This document shows, piece by piece, positions 1 through 6,056 of a DNA stretch of 16,289 nt; position 1 is the stretch's first letter, and every line of letters starts with the position of its first letter. A model generated the notes under the pieces. That model had not been told where the DNA came from. It made no database searches and worked only from the letters and a program-made list of their open reading frames with translations. Position numbers and translations under genes: made by a program. The stretch is from Rhodospirillaceae bacterium. GTDB taxonomy: Bacteria; Pseudomonadota; Alphaproteobacteria; UBA828. The stretch covers positions 1-16,289 of the forward strand of contig JAPPKP010000074.1 of the NCBI GenBank assembly GCA_028819955.1, read 5' to 3'.

Positions 1-1316
1 GCCGCGCTGGAGTGGTACATGCCGTAGAGCAGCGTGTCGGTATCGCCGGTCACCGCGGTGACGTAGACCTGCGAGACGTTCGGCGTGGTCTCCGAGTTCG
101 ACACCTGCTCGGCGAACAGCGCCCACGGAATCCTGCGGATGTCGGATTCGATGCCGATCTCCGCAAAGTTCGCCTGCATGAGCAGCGCGAAGCGCTCCTC
201 CAGCGGCACCTCGCCGATCCAGGTGAGCTCCAGGGTGAACTCGTCCGGCGAGTACTTGCACTCGGCCAGATGCTGCCGCGCCGCATCGAGGTCGCGCGTC
301 TGCGCCTTCTCGCGCGGGTTGGCGCCCAGCATCGCAGCCGGAATCGCGCCGGTCGAGAGCGTCCCCTGCGAGACCTCGTCGGTGACCGCGATGATCTTGA
401 CCCCGCCTTCGTAGTCGAAGGCCTTGGCCAGCGCGAGGCGGCAGTGCACGTCGTCGAGCGGCGGCCTGGTCGTGTTCAGCTTCATGTAGAAGCCGGTCAC
501 TCCGCCCTCGGTGAGCAGCTGCGCGCCCTCCCCGGCAAGCGCCCCCAGAACCTCCGGCGGCACCCACTGCGAGGAGATGTCGTGCTCGCCCTGGGCGATG
601 AGCGTGCGCACCGTGGCCGCCTCCAGCCCGTAGCGAAGCCGTGCCGTATCCGGCGCCGCGTCGGCGATGGGCAGGAAGTAGCCGGCGTTCTTCTCCATCA
701 CCGTCTCGTCCTGCGGGTTGTGGGAGACGACGCGATAGGCGCCGGTGCCCGCCCCGTTCTGCGACAGGAAGGCCTGGCCCCAGTCGCCCATGTCGCCCTC
801 ACCTTCGCCGAGATTGGCCATGACGAGCTGCTTGTCGACGATGGGGAGTCGCACCAGCGACGAGACGAAGGGCGCGTAGGGCTCCGACAACGTGAACTGC
901 ACGGTGTGCGCGTCCAGCGCCTCGGCGCCTTCGACGCTCACGAACAGGTAGGAGAGCCCCTGGCCGATGGTCTTCATGCGATCGAGCGAGAAGACCACGT
1001 CCTCGGCGGTCAACGGATTGCCGCTCTGGAATTTCACGTCATCGCGGAGCGCGAAGGTGAAGCTCGTCCCTTCGCCGGTCCAGCTCGCGGCAAGATGCGG
1101 GTCGTGACCGGGCGCGCCCTGCTGCGGGATGACGAGGGTGTCGTAGACGTTGAACATCAGGATGGAGTCGGCGTAGTCCGTCGCCTTGGCCGGGTCGAGC
1201 TCGCCGACCGCGACCTCGTCCAGGCGCAGCACGCCGCCGGCCTGGACGATCTGGGGAATCGCCCCCAACGCTGCCACCAGCGAGGCTGCCGACAGCAACT
1301 TCAGCAATGTTCTCAT
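1..1316 (-). CDS. ABC transporter substrate-binding protein, peptide/nickel (SBP family 5) type, 3' end outside window
   Basis: The minus strand is open from an ATG at 1316 to the window edge, giving 438 visible residues of a family that usually has 500-540, so the C-terminus is missing. The start is a Sec signal peptide: positive MRTLLK, a hydrophobic stretch, then a likely cut after IVQA. The mature protein begins GGVLRLDEV and continues with family 5 landmarks: a DPAKATDYAD segment, YDTLV, a PHLAASW stretch, FALRDDVKFQSGNPLTAEDVVFSLDRM (shown here only as landmark words: FQSGNPLTAEDV), and GTGAYRV. It should bind a peptide or other small solute in the periplasm and deliver it to an ABC permease; the substrate cannot be told. 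The ribosome site AGGGAG lies 9 bases before the ATG. It begins 19 bases after the XRE-cupin gene ends, on the same strand, so the two are probably cotranscribed. Permease and ATPase genes would be expected beyond the left edge. Confidence 0.5.
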   Translation of the reverse strand, partial: MRTLLKLLSAASLVAALGAIPQIVQAGGVLRLDEVAVGELDPAKATDYADSILMFNVYDTLVIPQQGAPGHDPHLAASWTGEGTSFTFALRDDVKFQSGNPLTAEDVVFSLDRMKTIGQGLSYLFVSVEGAEALDAHTVQFTLSEPYAPFVSSLVRLPIVDKQLVMANLGEGEGDMGDWGQAFLSQNGAGTGAYRVVSHNPQDETVMEKNAGYFLPIADAAPDTARLRYGLEAATVRTLIAQGEHDISSQWVPPEVLGALAGEGAQLLTEGGVTGFYMKLNTTRPPLDDVHCRLALAKAFDYEGGVKIIAVTDEVSQGTLSTGAIPAAMLGANPREKAQTRDLDAARQHLAECKYSPDEFTLELTWIGEVPLEERFALLMQANFAEIGIESDIRRIPWALFAEQVSNSETTPNVSQVYVTAVTGDTDTLLYGMYHSSA

Positions 1317-1335
1317 GTCATGGTTCTCCCTAGTC

Positions 1336-1956
1336 TCAGTCTTCGATCTCGGCCGCCTGCGGCCGCTTGCTGTGGTCCCCAAAAATGTCCGATGTGCACA
1401 CATGCAGGATCACGGCCGTCTGCGTGCCGTGGTTCCAGCTCGAATGCCGCCGCGTCGACTTGAAGTGGATGGAGGAGCCGGCCTCGAGCACGGTGCTCTC
1501 GTCCTCGGTCTCGACCGTGATCGCCCCTTCCAGAATGTAGAACAGCTCTTCGCCCTCGTGGCGTATCCATTCGGAACGATGACCCGGCGGCTTGTGGATG
1601 ATGACGCTGTTGAGAACGCTGCCGGGGAACGACGCCGAGATGCGCTCGTAGCGGAGCGCGTGCTTCTCGATGGCGAAGGAGTGCCGCTCGCCGTGCAGCG
1701 TGAAGGGAGCATCGGGCCGGGGCTGCGCCAGGAACTCGGTCACGTGGGTGCGCAGCACGCCGGAGATCGCGGCGAGCGACGAAAGCGAGGGCGCGTTCAG
1801 CCCCCGTTCGATCTGGGAGATGAAGCCGACCGAAAGCCCGGCCCCGTCGGCCACCTGCTTGAGCGTCAGTCCGAGCTTCTGGCGGCGGTCGCGCAGCCGC
1901 TTGCCCAAGGGGGCGTCATGCTCTGCCGGCGGCGCGTTGGCCGAGCCCTTTGCCAT
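1336..1956 (-). CDS. XRE family transcriptional regulator with C-terminal cupin sensor domain
   Basis: The 206-residue protein has an XRE helix-turn-helix at about residues 17-75 (LGKRLRDRRQKLGLTLKQVA, then LSVGFISQIERG, typical of HTH_3) and a cupin_2 domain at about 118-187 (HEGEELFYILEGAITV, ending near HVCTSD). Regulators of this design bind a small ligand in the cupin barrel and control nearby transport or catabolic genes, often including their own. The length is normal for the family. A GTG at 1968 would add four residues, but AGGGAG lies directly against that GTG and 11 bases before the ATG at 1956, so the ATG is preferred. The gene lies upstream of the substrate-binding protein gene with a 19-base gap, which suggests it controls that transporter. 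The ligand is unknown. Confidence 0.5.
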   Translation of the reverse strand: MAKGSANAPPAEHDAPLGKRLRDRRQKLGLTLKQVADGAGLSVGFISQIERGLNAPSLSSLAAISGVLRTHVTEFLAQPRPDAPFTLHGERHSFAIEKHALRYERISASFPGSVLNSVIIHKPPGHRSEWIRHEGEELFYILEGAITVETEDESTVLEAGSSIHFKSTRRHSSWNHGTQTAVILHVCTSDIFGDHSKRPQAAEIED

Positions 1957-1974
1957 CCCTCGGGGCACTCCCTC

Positions 1975-1993
1975 ATTTCACTATAAGTAAAAT
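1975..1993. promoter_or_regulatory. Candidate operator of the XRE-cupin regulator
   Basis: A 19-bp imperfect palindrome, ATTTCACT-ATA-AGTAAAAT, has 8-base arms matching at 7 of 8 positions. It is AT-rich in a GC-rich surrounding and ends 18 bp before the ATG of the regulator gene. The size, symmetry and position fit an autoregulatory site for an XRE dimer. A TTGACT lies further upstream (minus strand, about 2022-2027), but no well-spaced -10 could be matched to it. Confidence 0.5.
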
Positions 1994-2131
1994 CCTGACG
2001 CATGAGGCGGCACCAAGTCAACCGCTCATCGCCGGCAGCGTGATCGCCGCCGGCAGCGTCAGCGAGGGAAGGGGGATGCGTCCCGCGCGGCATCGCGCGC
2101 GCCATGAGAGACGGGCAGGCAAGAAGTTGGC

Positions 2132-2177
2132 GGGATTCGCCGGGATTAAGTGGGACTAAGTGGGACTAAGTGGGACA
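2132..2177. repeat. Tandem 10-bp-period repeat (GGGAYTAAGT type)
   Basis: Successive decamers run in register: GGGATTCGCC, GGGATTAAGT, GGGACTAAGT, GGGACTAAGT, then GGGACA. The unit is conserved in its GGGAYT half and varies in the other half. It lies in the non-coding stretch between the 3' end of dps and the promoter side of the XRE-cupin gene. A related array in the opposite orientation occurs at 10601-10640. Apart from this array, the operator palindrome and the hairpin beside dps, nothing recognisable was seen in the 288 bases between the two genes. Confidence 0.5.
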
Positions 2178-2214
2178 GGTAAAATTCCGGGCGGCAGCCG
2201 CCTGCCGAACGAAC

Positions 2215-2241
2215 TCCCCCTCTCTCAAAGGTGGAGGGGGA
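2215..2241. repeat. Hairpin next to the dps stop codon, partial copy of the prophage double-hairpin repeat
   Basis: The arms TCCCCCTC and GAGGGGGA pair perfectly over 8 bp around an 11-base loop, 3 bases after the dps stop codon. On the minus strand it reads GTTCCCCCTCCACCTTTGAG, which closely matches the second hairpin of the repeat at 3834-3948. It may end dps transcription, but no T-run follows, so a repeat fragment is the safer reading. Confidence 0.5.
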
Positions 2242-2244
2242 ACG

Positions 2245-2739
2245 CTAACGCTGCGCCTGGGCGTGGGCTTCGACCAGCCAGAGGTTCTTGTCGATATCGC
2301 GCGAGACCTCGACGAAGAGGTCCTCGGTGTCGGCATCGCCCGCATCGCCGGCCTCGGCGATGGCCGCGCGGATGCCCTTGCCGAAGGTGGCGAGCGCCAC
2401 GCTCACGGCCTCCACGTGGTCGGCGCCCGCCGTGATCTCCAGCGGGTAGGCAGGGAGCCCTGAGTCCGCCGCGGCCACGGCCGCGGTTCCCCGCGCGGTG
2501 CCGCCGAGCACCGTGATGCGCTCCGCCAGGTTGTCGACGTGGCCCTGCACCGCCATGTGGATGGCATCGAAGAGCTCGTGCAGCGCGATGAAGGAGGGGC
2601 CCTTCACGTTCCAGTGCGCCTGCTTCATCTGGGTGGCCAGGTCCACCGCGTCGGCGAGGCGCGCGTTGAGCAGCGCGACCATCGCGGCGCGCGTGTTGTC
2701 GGCAATGTCGATCTTCGTGGGGTGCAATGTCTGGGACAT
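2245..2739 (-). CDS. dps: Dps ferritin-like DNA-protecting protein
   Basis: The 164-residue protein is the normal length for Dps, which forms dodecamers that oxidise and store iron using hydrogen peroxide and protect DNA in stationary phase or stress. The ferroxidase residues are all present: His42 (AHWNVKG), His54, Asp58 (LHELFDAIH), Asp69 and Glu73 (HVDNLAERI). Their spacing equals that of E. coli Dps (12, 16, 27 and 31 residues from the first His). The ATG at 2739 has AAGGA 8 bases upstream. The reading frame is open further upstream, but that extension is arginine- and proline-rich and unlike Dps, so it was left out. The gene appears to stand alone. No convincing OxyR or Fur site was recognised in the 220 bases upstream. 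Confidence 0.5.
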   Translation of the reverse strand: MSQTLHPTKIDIADNTRAAMVALLNARLADAVDLATQMKQAHWNVKGPSFIALHELFDAIHMAVQGHVDNLAERITVLGGTARGTAAVAAADSGLPAYPLEITAGADHVEAVSVALATFGKGIRAAIAEAGDAGDADTEDLFVEVSRDIDKNLWLVEAHAQAQR

Positions 2740-2960
2740 GACGACGTTCCTTTTCTGACCGGGCTGCGGTGGCTGCCGCTCGACGGCCGATCGTCTTCGC
2801 GGGCGGCCCCTTGGATACTCTGCGGCGCTACGGCCCGTTCCGACACGGGAATGCGGGCACTGCGCCGCCACCCGTGATGTGGTTATGACGCGACTAATGT
2901 GCAACGCCGGGCGGGCTGCCTCACAAGCATAGCACTCATGCGCAGAGCGCCCGCCAGGGG

Positions 2961-3308
2961 CTAAGGCACGCCTCTGATGTAGCGCCGGGCCGCGCTTGGG
3001 GAGAGGGAGAGGCGGGCCGCGATCTCGACGGGGGAGGCGCCGGCGCGGGCGAGGTGCACGGCGCAGGCACGGCGCGCCCGCGGCAGGTAGACGCTGCAGC
3101 CACCGAGATAATCCGAGACCCGGTGGGCGGTTCCCTCGGCCTTGAGCAGGCGGGCGAGCGGATGGTCGGGGTGGCGCGCGAGATGGCGCGGCTTCGGGAT
3201 GTGGATCTCGCGCCCGCCCCAGGCCAGCGCCATCGCGATCGCGGTCGATCTGCCTGCGACGTCCGCAATCTCCTCCAGCACGCCGGGGAGAGGCGCAGAC
3301 TCAGTCAT
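2961..3308 (-). CDS. mor: Mor family transcription activator (Mu middle-operon activator type)
   Basis: The 115-residue protein has the Mor/C layout: an N-terminal helical part (VLEEIADVAGRSTAIAMALAW), the signature beta segment GGREIHIPK at about residues 31-39, and a C-terminal helix-turn-helix at about 90-112 (ASPVEIAARLSLSPSAARRYI). In Mu, Mor binds the middle promoter and recruits RNA polymerase to switch on the C gene; the family is usually 110-130 residues long. Its ATG overlaps the end of gemA by 8 bases, so the two are translationally linked, as in other Mu-like phages where mor follows gemA. The usual targets downstream of mor are gone, since host gene dps follows 220 bases on, so any remaining target must be elsewhere. 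Confidence 0.5.
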   Translation of the reverse strand: MTESAPLPGVLEEIADVAGRSTAIAMALAWGGREIHIPKPRHLARHPDHPLARLLKAEGTAHRVSDYLGGCSVYLPRARRACAVHLARAGASPVEIAARLSLSPSAARRYIRGVP

Positions 3309-4092
3309 CGCGCTCGCTCGCCGTGCGAATCCGCCTGCCGAGATGGCGGATCAGGGCATCGGCCTGGACATTGTTGAGCGCCAAGTGGGATTCCGCGCGG
3401 CCGAGGCCCGCGTAGCGGGCGGCGTAGGCACCGAGCGCTGCCTCGCTCCCGATCCGCACCCGGCCCCGGCGGTGGAGCAGGCGCCATTGCGCCTCCAGCA
3501 CGCGCGCCCGCGGGCAGCGCCTCTCCCGCACCCGCCCGTCCTGCCCGAGGGAAATGTGCGGCCGCCAATCCACGCCGGCGGACCGTGCGAGCCAGGCCTT
3601 GAGCGCCTGGATAGGGCGGTCGAGACCGGCCGGTGCGGTGCCGGCGTCTCCGTCGAGGCGCGCCAGGCGGCGGAGCCAGGCGCCGAGCGCGTCGTCCGAG
3701 CGGTCGTGGATCAGGCCCAGGTGATACGCGCTCTGCCAGAGCGCGTGCAGCTTGCGCGTCGCCGGCCCACTGGGGAGGTGCGAGCGAGTCGAAGTCTGGT
3801 TTGGCGGTTGGCGGGGTGTTCCCAAAACGACAGCCCCCCTCCTCACCCCAGCCCTCTCCTCCCCGAGGGGAGGAGAGGGAGACGAGGCGGCGGCCGTCTG
3901 GGTTCCCCCTCCGCCTTTGGGGGAGGGGGACAGGGGGAGGTGGAGGGCATTCGATCCGATTTGATCGTCCGTGGCCGAGCGCGGCTGGGTGACGGTCTCC
4001 TGCCACAGCCGCTCGGCGCGGGCACGCCCGCCCGATCCTGCCGCCGGCCGTGTCTCCTCCCTCCGCATGCTGTGCAGGCGTCCGCTCCTCAT
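3301..4092 (-). CDS. gemA: GemA-like phage regulatory protein (DUF1018) carrying an in-frame repeat insertion
   Basis: The 263-residue frame has a clear GemA core at about residues 112-178 (RKLHALWQSAYHLGLIHD, then IQALKAWLARSAGVDW) and the GemA C-terminal half at about 198-257 (LEAQWRLLHRRG, then QADALIRHLGRRI). In Mu, GemA alters host gene expression and DNA supercoiling. The start is an ATG overlapping the stop of the upstream Gam-like gene as ATGA, which points to coupled translation. GemA proteins are normally 140-190 residues. The extra length comes from residues 1-110, of which about 49-86 are encoded by the double-hairpin repeat at 3834-3948 (PSPKGGGG, then PPLGEERAGVRRG). The N-terminal 48 residues are not recognisable and may be the leftover of another small gene fused through the repeat. 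An internal TTG after the repeat could restore a near-normal start. Confidence 0.5.
   Translation of the reverse strand: MRSGRLHSMRREETRPAAGSGGRARAERLWQETVTQPRSATDDQIGSNALHLPLSPSPKGGGGTQTAAASSPSPPLGEERAGVRRGAVVLGTPRQPPNQTSTRSHLPSGPATRKLHALWQSAYHLGLIHDRSDDALGAWLRRLARLDGDAGTAPAGLDRPIQALKAWLARSAGVDWRPHISLGQDGRVRERRCPRARVLEAQWRLLHRRGRVRIGSEAALGAYAARYAGLGRAESHLALNNVQADALIRHLGRRIRTASERDD
3834..3948. repeat. Double-hairpin GC-rich dispersed repeat, copy A
   Basis: The repeat is built of two hairpins. The first pairs CCCTCTCCTCCCC with GGGGAGGAGAGGG around a GA centre (3852-3879). The second pairs CCCCCTCCGCC with the G-rich stretch that follows TTT (about 3904-3935). It is about 80 percent alike to copy B at 4696-4801, and its second half also recurs at 2215-2241. 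It lies inside gemA and keeps that frame open, encoding a Pro/Gly/Arg-rich insert of about 38 residues. Confidence 0.5.
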
Positions 4093-4634
4093 GCCGCCTC
4101 CGCCGGTGCGTGGTCGTCCAGCAAGGCGGCGACGACGCGGTCGAGGTCGCCGCGCGTGGCGGCAATGGTCACCTCGTCGGTCGCTCTCGCGATGGTGATG
4201 CCGATCTGCGCGAGCTCGCCCGCCGGGAGCTTGCGGAGTGCGCTGCGGTCCAGCGACTCTCTGACGCGGATCAGCGCCTCGGCCCGGTCGGGAAAGCGCG
4301 CGCGCAGCCGCCGGATCGTCTGCGCCTCGTCCGCCAGCGAGATGGTGCCCGGCTGCTTGCGGAGCCCGAACCTGATGCCGTCCACGGTGACCGTGCGCGG
4401 GCTGGCGAAGAGGTCGGGCCGGGCCAGGATCGCTGCGCGCAGCGCCTCTTCGGATACCGCCTGCTCGGCGATGCGATTGCGCAGCGCGCGAAGCCGCCCG
4501 GCCAGGGCCTTGCGCTGAAGCGCCTTAACGTCTTCGGCCAACGCCTCCGTCGTCGCCCGTGCGGCGGCGAAGGTGCGGGCGAGGGCGACGATGTCCTCCA
4601 TCGATAGCGGCGGCGGCACGGTCGATGCGGTCAT
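4089..4634 (-). CDS. Mu Gam-like host-nuclease inhibitor family protein
   Basis: The 181-residue protein has a helical, Arg/Ala-rich first half (about residues 12-70, likely coiled coil) and a second half that fits the Mu Gam family pattern: RTVTVDGIRFGLRKQPGTIS (79-98), an I-R-L helix, a short strand ALIRVRESLDRSALRKLP where Mu Gam has its FIR..EAVNKEAIL segment, and GITIARATDEVTI near the end. Mu Gam binds double-stranded DNA ends and blocks nucleases such as RecBCD. The family call rests on pattern only and is moderate; a generic phage coiled-coil protein is the alternative. The ATG at 4634 has GGGAG 6 bases upstream. The gene ends in an ATGA overlap with gemA. In Mu relatives A and B lie before gam; here only the small gene at 4669-5079 does. 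Confidence 0.5.
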   Translation of the reverse strand: MTASTVPPPLSMEDIVALARTFAAARATTEALAEDVKALQRKALAGRLRALRNRIAEQAVSEEALRAAILARPDLFASPRTVTVDGIRFGLRKQPGTISLADEAQTIRRLRARFPDRAEALIRVRESLDRSALRKLPAGELAQIGITIARATDEVTIAATRGDLDRVVAALLDDHAPAEAA

Positions 4635-4668
4635 GGGGTTCTCCCGTTCATGTTTCTTGCTTCTCTCT

Positions 4669-5079
4669 TCAGCGATCGCAGCACGTCGCATGCCGCCCCC
4701 TCCTCACCCCGGCCCTGTCCTCCCCGAGGGGGCGGAGAGGGAGAATTTGCCGGTGCCGTCTACGTCCCCCCTCCGCCTTCGGGGGACAGGGGGAGGAGGG
4801 CAAGCTCGCCGAGGCACGTTTGCGGCGATCTTGGCTGTCGTCGTCCGCAGTCGCGGGGCGGGGAATGGCCGCGGGCCAGGCGCGGTCGGCGGGCCAGTCC
4901 TGCGCGGCGCGGCGGAGGATGGTCTCGGCGCGGCGCGCGGTGATGCTCGCGCCGGCGGTGACGCGGTCGACCGTGTCGCCGCTGCCGGTCAAGAGGCGCG
5001 AGGCGTAGGAGACGGAGAGGCCGCGGGCGTCGGCGAAGGCGTGGATGAGGGTAACGAGCAATCTGTCACTGTGCACCAT
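4669..5079 (-). CDS. Small phage protein at the Cro/Ner position, C-terminus replaced by a repeat
   Basis: This is the first gene of the leftward phage block and is divergent from the repressor. The frame has 136 residues. Residues 5-75 (LLVTLIHAFADARGLSVSYA, then ITARRAETILRRAAQDWP and AWPAAIPRP) resemble small putative DNA-binding proteins of alphaproteobacterial phages. The position suggests a Cro or Ner counterpart, but no clear HTH signature was matched. From about residue 95 the frame runs into repeat copy B, giving SPCPPKAEGG and PLRPLGEDRAGVRRG; relatives would end soon after the PRP segment, so the native tail was probably lost. No Shine-Dalgarno sequence precedes the ATG at 5079, and a TATATG lies only 4 bases upstream, so the message may be leaderless. 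An in-frame GTG follows at 5076. Confidence 0.5.
   Translation of the reverse strand: MVHSDRLLVTLIHAFADARGLSVSYASRLLTGSGDTVDRVTAGASITARRAETILRRAAQDWPADRAWPAAIPRPATADDDSQDRRKRASASLPSSPCPPKAEGGRRRHRQILPLRPLGEDRAGVRRGRHATCCDR
4696..4801. repeat. Double-hairpin GC-rich dispersed repeat, copy B
   Basis: This copy aligns with copy A through both hairpins. It starts with CCCCCTCCTCACCCC, has TCCTCCCCGAGGGGGCGGA in the first hairpin and CCCCCCTCCGCCTTCGGGGG in the second, and ends CAGGGGGAGGAGGGC, like A. It lies between the Gam-like gene and the Cro/Ner-position gene and forms the 3' part of the latter's frame. This is the place where transposition genes A and B would be expected, so it may mark a deletion joint. 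Confidence 0.5.
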
Positions 5080-5082
5080 CGC

Positions 5083-5092
5083 GCATATATGC
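5083..5092 (-). promoter_or_regulatory. Candidate -10 region of the leftward phage promoter
   Basis: GCATATATGC is a perfect 10-bp palindrome just 3 bases before the ATG at 5079. On the minus strand TATATG lies where a -10 box would place transcription start at about the start codon. TTGCAT (minus strand, about 5103-5108) is a possible but weak -35. An operator role is equally possible. Confidence 0.5.
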
Positions 5093-5115
5093 CCGATCAC
5101 ACATATGCAAAGCAA

Positions 5116-5151
5116 GCACTTTCATGCACGACCGTTTGTGCTATATTGTGC
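5116..5151. promoter_or_regulatory. Candidate repressor operator array and repressor promoter
   Basis: Four half-sites are arranged with exact dyad symmetry: GCAC-N6-GCAC-N8-GTGC-N6-GTGC, centred between 5133 and 5134, with 10-bp steps within each half. The array covers the inferred repressor promoter: TATATT at 5142-5147 as -10 and CTTTCA at 5119-5124 as a weak -35 with a 17-base spacer. Binding here would therefore affect repressor transcription and probably the divergent promoter. A further GTGCAC occurs at 5071-5076. The repressor is assumed, not shown, to be the binder. Confidence 0.5.
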
Positions 5152-5153
5152 AC

Positions 5154-6056
5154 ATGACCGAATCAACTCGACCGAGCGAGCAGATCCGCCGTGCCGTGCG
5201 CGAGGCGCTCGCGGCCGCCGGTGTGGGCGCGCGACGCTTCGAGACAGCCCGCGGGCTCCGGCCCTGGACGCTCAGGGGAATTCTGGACCCGACCCGCCAG
5301 CAGGCGCCGTCGGTGGACCGCGCGGCCGAGATCTGCGCTGCACTCGGGCTGACGCTCTCGATCGGTCCTCCTGCCGATGCGCGCGCCAATGGTGAGGACG
5401 ACGAGGCCGGCGCGGGGAGAGAGGCGGCGCTGTCGGAGCCGCCGACCTCCGAGTGGGGCGGCGCATTGCCGCCAACCCCGCCGTCGGTGCCGATTCTCAG
5501 CCTGGAAAGGTCGGTCCGGGCGCTGGTGCGGCTCGTCGCTGACGCCGGCGGCGATCCGATCCCGGAGGAGCTTCGCTCCTCCCCTACGGCGGGCTTTGCC
5601 GGCTCGGATGCGCGCCCGGTCGCGGCGGCGAACGAGAACGGCGTGCCGCCCGGTGCGCGCTCGGTGGGGACCCGCGAGGTCGCCGCAGCGGCGGGCGCTG
5701 GCGCGGTCAATCTCGACGAGGCGCCGGTCAAGGGCCCGGTCTGGTTCCGCCGCGACTGGCTCGATGGCCACGGCATCGACCCGACCCGCTGCGTGGTGAT
5801 TTCGGTGCGGGGCGAGTCGATGGAGCCGACCCTGCCTGCCGGCTCCAAGATTCTGGTGGACCGCGAGCGCACCCGCCGCCGCGCCGGGCGCATCTTCGTG
5901 GTTACCACCGGCGAGGGCCTGGTCGTGAAGCGGCTGGAGCGGCGCGGGCGGCAGTGGTTCCTCGCCAGCGATCACCCGTCCTGGCAGCCGGTGCCCTGGC
6001 CGCGGGAGGCGGAGGTGATCGGCGAAGTGCGCTGGGCCTCCCGCACCTTCGAGTAA
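5154..6056 (+). CDS. Phage CI-like repressor with S24 (LexA-type) peptidase domain
   Basis: The 300-residue protein has an N-terminal HTH-like region (about residues 8-70), a long low-complexity linker (about 72-185) and a C-terminal S24 domain (about 195-298). The S24 catalytic pair is visible: Ser222 in GESMEPTLPAG and Lys259 in GLVVKRL. Ala-Gly pairs that could serve for self-cleavage occur at about 179-184. Proteins of this type hold a prophage silent and cut themselves when RecA is activated by DNA damage. The linker is longer than usual and includes residues EELRSSPTAG, encoded by a perfect 8-bp hairpin at 5564-5582. The ATG at 5154 is chosen because the -10 box TATATT ends 6 bases before it and no ribosome site is present, which fits a leaderless message as for lambda cI. 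An in-frame ATG at 5124 would add ten residues. Its stop overlaps the next gene as TAATG. Confidence 0.5.
   Translation: MTESTRPSEQIRRAVREALAAAGVGARRFETARGLRPWTLRGILDPTRQQAPSVDRAAEICAALGLTLSIGPPADARANGEDDEAGAGREAALSEPPTSEWGGALPPTPPSVPILSLERSVRALVRLVADAGGDPIPEELRSSPTAGFAGSDARPVAAANENGVPPGARSVGTREVAAAAGAGAVNLDEAPVKGPVWFRRDWLDGHGIDPTRCVVISVRGESMEPTLPAGSKILVDRERTRRRAGRIFVVTTGEGLVVKRLERRGRQWFLASDHPSWQPVPWPREAEVIGEVRWASRTFE
5564..5582. repeat. Perfect hairpin inside the repressor linker
   Basis: GGAGGAGC and GCTCCTCC pair perfectly over 8 bp around a TTC loop. It lies in the part of the repressor gene that encodes the inter-domain linker and leaves the frame open. It resembles small palindromic elements that insert in frame into linkers. 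Confidence 0.5.

Noticed and set aside
12..1463. Long plus-strand open frame over the substrate-binding protein gene
   Set aside because: The minus strand gives a complete signal peptide and family 5 motifs; the plus frame is Arg/His/Gly-rich with no domain, typical of GC-rich antisense shadow.
2022..2027. TTGACT as -35 of the XRE-cupin promoter
   Set aside because: No -10-like hexamer lies at 16-18 bases; the TATAGT is about 30 bases away.
3142..4518. 458-codon plus-strand open frame over the phage left block
   Set aside because: It is antisense to mor, gemA and the Gam-like gene, which have overlapping starts and stops and family motifs.
3834..4801. CRISPR-like repeats
   Set aside because: There are only two long copies 750 bases apart with genes between them; there are no short repeat-spacer units and no cas genes.
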